29,707 nt of DNA from Holdemanella sp. MSK.7.32 (GTDB taxonomy: Bacteria; Bacillota_I; Bacilli_A; Erysipelotrichales; Erysipelotrichaceae): positions 1 to 29,707 of the forward strand of contig NZ_JANFYN010000026.1 in assembly GCF_024460475.1 (NCBI RefSeq), read 5' to 3'. Both the position numbers and the translations under genes were made by a program. How positions within the stretch are numbered: position 1 is the stretch's first letter; every line of letters starts with the position of its first letter. The notes under the pieces were generated by a model. That model was not told where the DNA came from. It saw only the letters and a program-made list of their open reading frames with translations, and ran no database searches. Of this stretch, positions 22,923 through 29,707 are shown piece by piece.

Positions 22923-25553
22923 ATGAAACAATTAACTGGTAATCAGATTCGTCAGATGTTCTTGGATTATTTTAAATCTAAAGGGCATATGATTGAGCCG
23001 GGCGCAAGTTTGATTCCGCACAATGACCCAACATTATTATGGATCAATGCGGGTGTTGCGGCTTTGAAGAAATATTTTGATGGTAGTGAAAAACCGGCTT
23101 CAAATCGTATTGCGAATGCGCAGAAATCAATTCGTACAAATGATATTGAAAATGTAGGTCGTACGGCTCGTCACCACACATTCTTTGAAATGTTAGGAAA
23201 CTTCTCAATTGGAGATTATTTCAAGGATGAGGCCATTCAGTTTGCGTGGGAATTTTTAACAAGCGAAGAATGGATGGGTATTGATAAGGACAGATTGTAT
23301 GTGTCTGTATATACAGATGATGCGCGTGCTTATGAAGTATGGACTACAATTTGTGGTGTAGACCCTAGTCATATTTTAAAGACAGATGATAACTTCTGGG
23401 AAATTGGTAAGGGACCTGGTGGACCTGACAGTGAAATTTTCTTTGATCGTGGAGAAAAATATGATCCTGAGGGATTGGGAGAAAAATTATTCTTTGATGA
23501 AATGGAAAATGATCGTTATGTAGAAGTATGGAATGTCGTATTCTCTCAATATGATTGTGATCCAAGTATTGATCGTAAAGATTATAAGGAACTTCCTCAG
23601 AAGAACATTGATACAGGTATGGGTCTTGAGCGTTTGGTTGCCTTAGTTCAGGATGGAGAAACAAACTTCGATACAGATTTATTCTTGCCTATTATTCGTG
23701 CAACAGAAGCTATGGCGAAACATCCTTATGAAGGTGAATATAAGATGGCTTACCGTGTTATTGCGGACCATGTTCGTACAGTGACTTTTGCGTTGAGTGA
23801 TGGTGCTAACTTCTCAAATAGTGGTCGTGGATATGTACTTCGTCGTGTCCTTCGTCGTGCAGTTCGTTATGGTTTAAAATTAGGCTTGGATGAACCATTC
23901 TTATATAAACTAGTTCCTGTTGTTGCAGATTTAATGGAGGATTTCTATCCATACTTGCAGGAGCATGTTGCGTTCAACCAGAAGTTGATTAAGGTGGAAG
24001 AAGAAACTTTCAAGAAGACTTTAAAGGTTGGTCAGGCATTACTAGATGAAGAAATCAGCAAGGCTAAAGATGGAAAGTTGAGTGGTGAAGTTGTCTTTAA
24101 ATTGTATGATACATATGGATTCCCATTTGAATTGACACAAGAAATTGCTGAGGAAAGTGGAATTAGTGTAAGTCATGATGAGTTTGATGCAGAGATGAAC
24201 AAACAAAAAGAGCGTGCTCGTAATGCGCGTAATGTAAAGGATTCTTTTGCGTCTCAAAATGAAGAGTTGATGAACTTCAATGAACCTAGTGAATTTATTG
24301 GTTATGATCACTTAACTTGTGATGGTAAGATCATTGCGTTATTTAATGCTGAGGGTAAAATGGTTGATTCATTAGAAGATGAAGGTATGATCATTTTAGA
24401 TGAGACTTGTTTCTATGCAGAAAGTGGTGGACAGGTTGCCGATAAGGGAACATTTACGGCTGATGGTGTAGAAGTTGAGGTATTAGATGTTCAAAAGACT
24501 CGTAATAAACAGCATATTCATACAGTTAAAATCAATAGTGGTGTATTAGAAAAGGGTATGTCTTTACATGGTGAAGTAAATGTCAAAGATCGTTTGGCAA
24601 CTACCGCAAACCACTCTTGTACACACTTGTTGCAGGCTGCTTTAGTTAAGGTATTGGGTGATCATATTCACCAGGCTGGTTCTTATAATTGTCCTGAATA
24701 TTTGCGTTTTGACTTCAATCACTATGAAAAGGTTACGGCTGAACAATTGGCTGAAGTAGAACGTATTGTGAATGAATATATTAGTGCGGCTTATCCAGTA
24801 ACGAAAGAAGTTATGCCTATTGAAGAGGCTAAAAAATCTGGTGCCACTGCATTATTTGATGAGAAGTATGGAGATACAGTTCGTGTTGTAACAATGGGTG
24901 ATGTATCTAAGGAATTCTGTGCTGGATGTCATGTAGAAAATACGGCTCAGATTGGTCTATGCAAGATCATTAGTGAGGAAAGTATTGGTTCAGATTCTCG
25001 TCGTATTACAGCGAAGACTAAATTTGCGGCTTACCAAGATTTTGCGTCTGAACATGCAATGTTAGAAAATATTGCGGATAGTGCTAAACAAAAGGGTATT
25101 AAGAATATTGATACAAAGGTTGAGGCTGCTTATAAGACTATGCACGATATGCAAAAGGAAATCGATAACTTGAAAAACCAAATCTTTACATTGAAATCTA
25201 AAGAGTGGGCTACAGAGGCTAAAGATTTTGGAAAAGTCAATGTATTGATTAAATCCGTTTCTGGAATGGATGCAGGTGCATTGAAGGATATTGTTTCTAA
25301 CTTAAAGGCTAGTGATGACAAGATGGTTGTATTCTTCGTTAACACAAATGGAGAAAAGGTTGTCTTTGTATCTGGTGCAGGTAAAGAGGCTGTTAAGGCT
25401 GGTGTACATGCGGGTCAATTGGTTAAGAAAGCAGCTCAAATTTGTTCTGGTAATGGTGGTGGAAAGCCAGATATGGCTCAAGCCGGTGGTAAGGATGCTT
25501 CTAAGGTTGATGAAGCTATCCGTGCTATTACAGAAGAATTGAAAAGTTTATAG
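22923..25553 (+). CDS. alaS: Alanine-tRNA ligase
   Basis: 876 residues, the usual AlaRS length. The catalytic domain (about 1-240) includes the N-terminal QIRQMFLDYFKSKGH and the class II motifs around RHHTFFEMLGNFSIGDYFK. The editing domain follows (about 550-710), with the zinc/hydrolytic residues in HSCTHLLQAAL and CAGCHVENT. The C-Ala domain ends the protein, with the glycine-rich CSGNGGGKPDMAQAGG. The enzyme charges tRNA-Ala and clears Ser/Gly mischarging. The ATG at 22923 has GGAGGAAAG upstream; the frame extends into the T-box but translation from there is not expected. Expression is controlled by the T-box leader. Confidence 0.97.
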   Translation: MKQLTGNQIRQMFLDYFKSKGHMIEPGASLIPHNDPTLLWINAGVAALKKYFDGSEKPASNRIANAQKSIRTNDIENVGRTARHHTFFEMLGNFSIGDYFKDEAIQFAWEFLTSEEWMGIDKDRLYVSVYTDDARAYEVWTTICGVDPSHILKTDDNFWEIGKGPGGPDSEIFFDRGEKYDPEGLGEKLFFDEMENDRYVEVWNVVFSQYDCDPSIDRKDYKELPQKNIDTGMGLERLVALVQDGETNFDTDLFLPIIRATEAMAKHPYEGEYKMAYRVIADHVRTVTFALSDGANFSNSGRGYVLRRVLRRAVRYGLKLGLDEPFLYKLVPVVADLMEDFYPYLQEHVAFNQKLIKVEEETFKKTLKVGQALLDEEISKAKDGKLSGEVVFKLYDTYGFPFELTQEIAEESGISVSHDEFDAEMNKQKERARNARNVKDSFASQNEELMNFNEPSEFIGYDHLTCDGKIIALFNAEGKMVDSLEDEGMIILDETCFYAESGGQVADKGTFTADGVEVEVLDVQKTRNKQHIHTVKINSGVLEKGMSLHGEVNVKDRLATTANHSCTHLLQAALVKVLGDHIHQAGSYNCPEYLRFDFNHYEKVTAEQLAEVERIVNEYISAAYPVTKEVMPIEEAKKSGATALFDEKYGDTVRVVTMGDVSKEFCAGCHVENTAQIGLCKIISEESIGSDSRRITAKTKFAAYQDFASEHAMLENIADSAKQKGIKNIDTKVEAAYKTMHDMQKEIDNLKNQIFTLKSKEWATEAKDFGKVNVLIKSVSGMDAGALKDIVSNLKASDDKMVVFFVNTNGEKVVFVSGAGKEAVKAGVHAGQLVKKAAQICSGNGGGKPDMAQAGGKDASKVDEAIRAITEELKSL

Positions 25554-25562
25554 TAGATATTA

Positions 25563-25590
25563 GGGTATACTTAGTGTGTACCCTTATTTT
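25563..25590 (+). terminator. Intrinsic terminator after alaS
   Basis: GGGTATAC (25563-25570) pairs with GTGTACCC (25576-25583, one G-U), followed by TTATTTTTT. It ends only a few bases before the next start codon. Confidence 0.75.
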
Positions 25591-25597
25591 TTGGTGT

Positions 25598-25945
25598 ATG
25601 AAAAAGAAGAGTAAATATAGAGTCCGTATGGATGAATTAAAGAGATTTAAAAAAAAGCATAAGCTCACAAAGAAAGAGAAAGAGCGAGTTGAAATGTGGG
25701 TGGAATCTGGTCATAGTGCGTATGATACGCGTTGGTGGGATGAGTTGGAGCAGGAAGAAGCGCTTGATGAACTACTGCGTGGTTTGACAGACAAACAAAA
25801 GGAGTATGTATATAGTTATTGTATGAATTGGAATCTTGAATTGGATGATGCTTATTTTGATTATGAAAAATTTGAAGAATTAGATTTAGAGAATTTACCG
25901 ACTTTTGAAGAAGAGGAAGAACCAGAAATCGATTTACCGTTCTAA
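25598..25945 (+). CDS. Hypothetical acidic protein, 115 residues
   Basis: The chosen ATG at 25598 gives MKKKSKYRVRMDELKRF. The frame stays open a little upstream, but through the alaS terminator. The ribosome binding site is weak, and an ATG at 25628 is another option. The protein has a very basic first third (KKKHKLTKKEKER), a central region with several Trp/Tyr (DTRWWDELEQEEALDELL) and a strongly acidic tail (FEEEEEPEIDLPF). There is no signal peptide and no domain I recognise. The charge asymmetry could suit binding to nucleic acid or a basic partner, but this is speculation. It may be expressed by read-through from alaS. Confidence 0.6.
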   Translation: MKKKSKYRVRMDELKRFKKKHKLTKKEKERVEMWVESGHSAYDTRWWDELEQEEALDELLRGLTDKQKEYVYSYCMNWNLELDDAYFDYEKFEELDLENLPTFEEEEEPEIDLPF

Positions 25946-25950
25946 TCGAT

Positions 25951-25979
25951 TTGACATAGCTAACTAACCACTTTATACT
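25951..25979 (+). promoter_or_regulatory. Promoter of the LoaP-like gene
   Basis: Perfect -35 TTGACA (25951-25956), 17-base spacer, TATACT (25974-25979), 30 bases before the ATG. Confidence 0.75.
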
Positions 25980-26009
25980 TTTAGTATATGCGATGAAAGG
26001 GTTTTATAT

Positions 26010-26513
26010 ATGAATTTGGATGAACATTGGTATGTATTATTGACCATACGTTCTAAGGAAGAGGAAGTATGTAAATACTTGAATGAAAACGAGGGTATTT
26101 TTGCGTTTAGTCCTAAGATGGAATTTTATCATAGGGTTTCTAAACAGATTCAATTGCGAACTTTATTCGGTGGCTATGTATTTGTGGTGAGTAAATTGTC
26201 ACAGGTAGAAGTGGATCGTATTTTTAGAAAGTTTCCTTTGGAGAGTGTTTTTATTCATGAATTAAAATATAAAGAGGATATTTCTGCATTAACAGATGAA
26301 GAGATTCGTATTCTTACGATGTTGATGGATGAAAAAAAGATTCTTCGTATGTCTTATGGTGTTTTACTCAATAATAAGATTCATGTGACAAGAGGTCCGT
26401 TAGTAAATATGGATGATTATATTATTAAGTATGATAAGCATAATCGTTTAGCTACATTGAATTTGAATTTCTTGAATCAGATCTGGAAAGTGGGGGTCAC
26501 CTTAATTGAATAG
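26010..26513 (+). CDS. loaP: NusG-family specialised antiterminator (LoaP-like)
   Basis: 167 residues. The NGN domain (about 5-105) starts HWYVLLTIRSKEEEVCKYLN and has the LFGGYVFV strand typical of NusG/RfaH/LoaP. A C-terminal KOW domain (about 115-167) has NNKIHVTRGPLVNMDDYI. It is close to the size of NusG but lacks its usual context (secE, rplK) and is followed by a glycosyltransferase and a giant surface protein. That placement is typical of LoaP-type paralogs, which bind RNA polymerase and a leader RNA hairpin to let long operons pass terminators. The strong promoter and the terminators at 26521 and 27731 fit such a role, but the actual target is unproven. Confidence 0.8.
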   Translation: MNLDEHWYVLLTIRSKEEEVCKYLNENEGIFAFSPKMEFYHRVSKQIQLRTLFGGYVFVVSKLSQVEVDRIFRKFPLESVFIHELKYKEDISALTDEEIRILTMLMDEKKILRMSYGVLLNNKIHVTRGPLVNMDDYIIKYDKHNRLATLNLNFLNQIWKVGVTLIE

Positions 26514-26520
26514 TGTGATA

Positions 26521-26552
26521 AAATGGATGTGTTGAGGACATGTCCATTTTTT
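26521..26552 (+). terminator. Intrinsic terminator or attenuator between loaP and the glycosyltransferase
   Basis: AAATGGATGTGT (26521-26532) pairs over 12 bases, with two G-U pairs, with ACATGTCCATTT (26538-26549), then T-rich. No clear promoter is seen between it and the glycosyltransferase start at 26587, so downstream expression may need read-through. Confidence 0.78.
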
Positions 26553-26586
26553 ATGTATTTAGAGACATGGTTTATGTAAGGATGGG

Positions 26587-27555
26587 ATGAAGTTGAAAGT
26601 ACATGTAACAAATGTTACAAATCAGGTATATTGGAGTGTTGCGAAAATGGCTCAAAATGAAGTGGTGAAAATATTAAGTCCATTGGATGCAGTAGAACTT
26701 CCAATATATTTATATGATAGTTCAAAGGAGCCTTGGAATGAAATGAGTGCTCGTTTTGATGGATTGATTTCTGGAATCACAGAAGGGGATATTGTCATTT
26801 TTCAGTTTCCCACGTGGAATGCGATGGAATGGGATGATTCATTAATTGATCGAATGAAATTATATCGAGCTAAAATTATTTTGTTTATTCATGATATTGT
26901 GCCACTTCAGTTTGAATCCAATTATTATTTGATGGATAAGTTTGTGAATATATGTAATAAGTGTGATGTTTTAGTTGTTCCTTCAGAAAAAATGTATAAG
27001 TGTCTAGTGGAACATGGTGTTAAGAATGAGAAATATGTAATTCAAAAGATGTGGGATTTTAAAAATGATATTCGTCTACATGATCCTAAATTTGAAAGAA
27101 AACTATATTTTACGGGAGAAGCGTCTAGATTTCCTTTTGTGAAGAATTGGCATCAAGAAACACCTTTATATGTGCTTGGAAAAGAGGATATTACGGATTC
27201 TACAAATGTTAATTTTGGTGGTTGGTTAAATAAATATGAATTATTATTACAACTATCTAAAGGTGGTTTTGGCCTTGTTTGGGGAAATTCAGAAAATCCT
27301 GAGGATGAAAGGGATTATTACAAGATGAATTGTTCATATAAGTTGGCTTCTTATTTGTCTGCAGGTATACCGGTTATAATTCCAAATTATTTATCCAATG
27401 CAGATTTCATTAAAGAAAAAGGGATAGGATTTGTGGTATCAAGTTTAGAAGAAGCTAGTCAAGTTGTTCAGAGTTGTTCTGAAGAAGAGTATAATCGAAA
27501 GGTTTCTAATTTAAAACAAGTACAATATTTAATCAACAAATGGCTATTTCACTAA
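26587..27555 (+). CDS. gtf3: Gtf3-like glycosyltransferase of SRR glycoprotein loci
   Basis: 322 residues. The N-terminal VHVTNVTNQVYWSVAKMAQ, the central IILFIHDIVPLQFE, DVLVVPSEKM, and the C-terminal NCSYKLASYLSAGIPVIIP with IKEKGIGFVVSSLEEA follow the Gtf3/galactofuranosyltransferase-like fold (two Rossmann halves, GT-B type). In streptococcal SRR loci, Gtf3 adds the second sugar to GlcNAc placed on the adhesin by GtfAB. Here the SRR adhesin starts 312 bases downstream, which supports the same job. GtfA/GtfB and the accessory Sec genes are not in the window and would be expected beyond the right edge. AAGG lies five bases before the ATG. Another sugar specificity is possible. Confidence 0.82.
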   Translation: MKLKVHVTNVTNQVYWSVAKMAQNEVVKILSPLDAVELPIYLYDSSKEPWNEMSARFDGLISGITEGDIVIFQFPTWNAMEWDDSLIDRMKLYRAKIILFIHDIVPLQFESNYYLMDKFVNICNKCDVLVVPSEKMYKCLVEHGVKNEKYVIQKMWDFKNDIRLHDPKFERKLYFTGEASRFPFVKNWHQETPLYVLGKEDITDSTNVNFGGWLNKYELLLQLSKGGFGLVWGNSENPEDERDYYKMNCSYKLASYLSAGIPVIIPNYLSNADFIKEKGIGFVVSSLEEASQVVQSCSEEEYNRKVSNLKQVQYLINKWLFH

Positions 27556-27605
27556 GAAATTGTTTGTTGATGCGATTATGAAATTAGAGTGATTAGTTAC
27601 TAAGA

Positions 27606-27623
27606 TTATAACTATAGTTATAA
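27606..27623. promoter_or_regulatory. Perfect 18-bp palindrome upstream of the SRR promoter
   Basis: TTATAACTATAGTTATAA reads the same on both strands and ends nine bases before the -10 TATAAT, covering the -35 area. It is a candidate operator for an unknown regulator. Confidence 0.45.
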
Positions 27624-27730
27624 AAGTGGTTATATAATTTAAGAGCATGTTTACAAAGGTGATTTTGCATATTAACATTTGTGTATTTAATGTTAAAAAA
27701 TGGTTAGAAATCAATTATTTTACTTGAATA

Positions 27731-27806
27731 AATCAAGCATTCCGTTTACTATTAAACCTAGTAAGGGAAGAGTGCATTCTTTTTGTGTACTCTGCTTGAT
27801 TTTTTT
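27731..27806 (+). terminator. Branched terminator/attenuator in the SRR adhesin leader
   Basis: The outer stem AATCAAGC (27731-27738) pairs with GCTTGATT (27794-27801) and encloses two hairpins: TTACTA/TAGTAA (27746-27751 with 27759-27764) and AGAGTGCA/TGTACTCT (27769-27776 with 27786-27793). T7 (27800-27806) and a second T6 follow. A three-way-junction terminator inside a leader suggests conditional read-through. Confidence 0.62.
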
Positions 27807-27866
27807 GTTTTTTAATTTGAAGGGCTTCGTATAAATTAAAAAGTTTAAGGGAAGGAATGAGTGTAT

Positions 27867-29707
27867 ATGTCGAAAAAGAAAAATGTTAGAAGAAAAAAAT
27901 CGAACAATCTTTTAAAGGGTGTAGCTGCTGCTGGTGCTGTTGTAGGTGGAGGAACCATCTTTGCGGGTAACAATGCGGTTTATGCTGCTGAATTAGATAA
28001 TGAGTCACAAGTTAGTGACCTTAGTGAATCTCAAGCTTCTACATCTTCATATATGTCTGAATCATTGTCTCAAAGTGATTCGACTGTTGAAGATTACACA
28101 AGTATTGAAAATAGTACAAATGCGTCTGTGCTAGCAAGTGCATCTGATTCTACGGTTGAATCAGAAAATAATTCAATTGTTGAAAGCAATTCAACTTCTG
28201 ATTCTGTGAGTCTTAGTGAATCTCAATTAACGAGTACTTCAGAAAGTGAATCTACTTCTGTATCTGTTAGTGATAGTGAATCATTAGTAAATTCTGAAGC
28301 AGTAAAAAATGATGAGGTTTCATCAAATAAATTTGGAAATATAATTACTGGTCTATTCACTGGTGATAAAAAAGTTTCGGCTGCAAATTATACGACGAAT
28401 ACTGTTGGAAATTCTACTATGCCTATTGCAGGAAGTGAAAGTGATGATCCTGAAACAAGTATGAGTAAATATTTCAGTGAATCAACAGCTCGTTCTGAAT
28501 CTTTAACTACAACATATGGAAGTGATTTAGCGGGTGCAGTATTAAGTGATAAAGCTTATGTTGTGAAGAGTAATGATCATTTAATCAAAGAAGGTGTTTT
28601 AGTTCAGAAGGGTGATAAATACATATATACATACATTACTAGTAATAACGAAACAAAGATGATTGAACTTACTGGGAAAAATGTAAAGACAGATTCAGGA
28701 AATGTAAAAATAAACTGGGATGGTTATTATATTCAGAGTGATGGTACTATCGAACCTACACATTCATTTACAGATTACAATGAAACATCAGGAAATAAAG
28801 TGTTCATGAATGTACAAGGTAAAGAAGTATATGTAGTTAGACAAGAGATAGATGGTAAAGAATATTGGGTTCCAGTAAAAGTCAATGGTAATTATGTTGA
28901 AGTACAAAATAATGGAGATAAAACATATCATGAGAAGTATACAACATTTCCTAAATATCCGAAGTATGTTCAAATAAAAATTGGAGGAAATAAATATTAT
29001 TTGGATGGTGTTGAAGTTAAAGATAATATATTATATGCTTTGAGCTGGGATCATTGGAAAAATGATTATAATTTATTATATAATCGTGATATATTTACTG
29101 ATGTTACATTTGATAAATCATTTGCAAAGCGTGCAATTGAAAATATGAATGTTAGTAAAACTTCATATTCAAAAACAAACTCAGAAGTTTTAAGCGTATC
29201 TAATTCATATTCAAATTCTAAATCAACATCATTGAGCGTATCTACATCATCAAGCTTAAGTGCTGTAGCAAGTAATTCAGCTAGTCAATCGGCGAGTACA
29301 TCAGCATCAATCAGTGCAAGTCAATCAGCATCAGCATCTGCATCTGCTTCAGAAAGTGCTTCAATATCAGCAAGTCAAAGTGCTTCAACAAGCGCAATCC
29401 AATCAGCAAGTGCATCAGTGAGTGCTAGTCAATCAGCAAGTACATCAGCATCAATCAGTGCAAGTCAGTCAGCGTCAGCATCTGCATCTGCTTCAGAAAG
29501 TGCTTCAATATCAGCAAGTCAAAGTGCTTCAACAAGCGCAATCCAATCAGCAAGTGCATCAGTGAGTGCTAGTCAATCAGCAAGTACATCAGCATCAATC
29601 AGTGCAAGTCAATCAGCATCAGCATCTGCATCTGCTTCAGAAAGTGCTTCAATATCAGCAAGCCAGAGTGCTTCAACAAGCGTAAGCCAGTCAGTAAGCT
29701 CATCATT
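27867..29707 (+). CDS. Serine-rich-repeat surface adhesin, N-terminal part (truncated by the window edge)
   Basis: The frame is open from the ATG at 27867 to the window end, 613 codons without a stop. Basic start MSKKKNVRRKKSNN, then a glycine-rich signal core (AAAGAVVGGGTIFAG, cleavage near AVYA-AE at about 41), like the signals used by accessory SecA2/Y2 systems. Residues about 45-145 are a first Ser-rich stretch with many acidic residues. About 146-430 is a mixed, Tyr/Lys-rich non-repeat region, the likely ligand-binding domain. From about 430 on it is the main serine-rich region (Ser-Ala-Ser-X), target of O-glycosylation by enzymes such as the Gtf3-like neighbour. The LPXTG anchor would lie beyond the edge. 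The ligand is unknown. Confidence 0.85.
   Translation, partial: MSKKKNVRRKKSNNLLKGVAAAGAVVGGGTIFAGNNAVYAAELDNESQVSDLSESQASTSSYMSESLSQSDSTVEDYTSIENSTNASVLASASDSTVESENNSIVESNSTSDSVSLSESQLTSTSESESTSVSVSDSESLVNSEAVKNDEVSSNKFGNIITGLFTGDKKVSAANYTTNTVGNSTMPIAGSESDDPETSMSKYFSESTARSESLTTTYGSDLAGAVLSDKAYVVKSNDHLIKEGVLVQKGDKYIYTYITSNNETKMIELTGKNVKTDSGNVKINWDGYYIQSDGTIEPTHSFTDYNETSGNKVFMNVQGKEVYVVRQEIDGKEYWVPVKVNGNYVEVQNNGDKTYHEKYTTFPKYPKYVQIKIGGNKYYLDGVEVKDNILYALSWDHWKNDYNLLYNRDIFTDVTFDKSFAKRAIENMNVSKTSYSKTNSEVLSVSNSYSNSKSTSLSVSTSSSLSAVASNSASQSASTSASISASQSASASASASESASISASQSASTSAIQSASASVSASQSASTSASISASQSASASASASESASISASQSASTSAIQSASASVSASQSASTSASISASQSASASASASESASISASQSASTSVSQSVSSS
29285..29707 (+). repeat. 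144-bp tandem repeats encoding 48-residue Ser/Ala units
   Basis: The AGTACATCAGCATCAATCAG block recurs at 29295, 29439 and 29583, exactly 144 bases apart. The first two units are almost identical in DNA; the third is cut by the window edge and begins to diverge near 29660. Repeats this similar are prone to change in number by recombination and to assembly collapse. Confidence 0.88.

Larger units (their letters stand above)
27556..27866 (+). promoter_or_regulatory. Structured leader and promoter region of the SRR adhesin
   Basis: There is no coding sequence. It holds an 18-bp perfect palindrome (27606-27623), a -10 TATAAT (27633-27638) with a poor -35, an 8-bp hairpin TTAACATT/AATGTTAA (27672-27679 with 27689-27696), the branched terminator-like structure at 27731-27806, and the ribosome binding site AAGGGAAGGAATGAG before the ATG at 27867. 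If that -10 is used, the leader is about 225 nt. Confidence 0.6.

Overview
The window is an AT-rich chromosomal segment of a low-GC Bacillota. Class C sortase pilin genes, a T-box in front of alaS, a serine-rich-repeat (SRR) adhesin with a Gtf3-type glycosyltransferase, and soluble hybrid histidine kinases carrying serial PAS-like modules together suggest a host-associated, oral or gut Erysipelotrichaceae-like organism. That placement is inference, with no 16S in the window.

Layout. 1-350: the 3' end of recD2 and a DUF1653 gene. 449-2132: two paralogous Crp/Fnr-type regulators, with two minus-strand small-RNA genes in tandem between them. 2155-4650 (minus): a hybrid histidine kinase with a third copy of the same small-RNA type in its upstream region. 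4964-7826: trkA-trkH potassium uptake operon. 8037-10361: a second hybrid kinase, followed by a different minus-strand small RNA made of two tandem pseudoknots, a 32-codon remnant of a duplicated kinase 3' end, and an unknown 99-residue gene. 11119-11517: a leader with a G10 tract inside a possible promoter spacer. 11518-20782: a complete sortase-assembled pilus operon (signal peptidase, large tip adhesin, backbone pilin, class C sortase, short basal pilin, second sortase). 20810-22681: an ECF transporter S component divergent from a MocR/PdxR-like regulator. 22691-25553: T-box and alaS. 25598-25945: unknown acidic protein. 26010 to the end: a LoaP-like NusG paralog, a Gtf3-like glycosyltransferase, a structured leader, and a truncated SRR adhesin running off the right edge.

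How the parts fit. Two surface systems dominate: sortase-anchored pili and a glycosylated SRR adhesin. The pilus operon supplies its own signal peptidase and sortases. The SRR region has a glycosyltransferase and a specialised antitermination factor next to terminator-like leaders. The kinases, Crp/Fnr pair and small RNAs form a dense regulatory layer whose targets cannot be read from this window.

The least expected signals are (i) the pseudoknot RNA at 10404-10554, with its own consensus promoter, a U7 terminator and two compensatory base changes between its tandem copies; (ii) a family of three two-hairpin small RNAs with extended -10 promoters; (iii) the poly-G tract upstream of the pilus operon; and (iv) a MocR-type regulator whose PLP-binding lysine is replaced by arginine. 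All functional statements rest on motif reading by eye; no database search was run.
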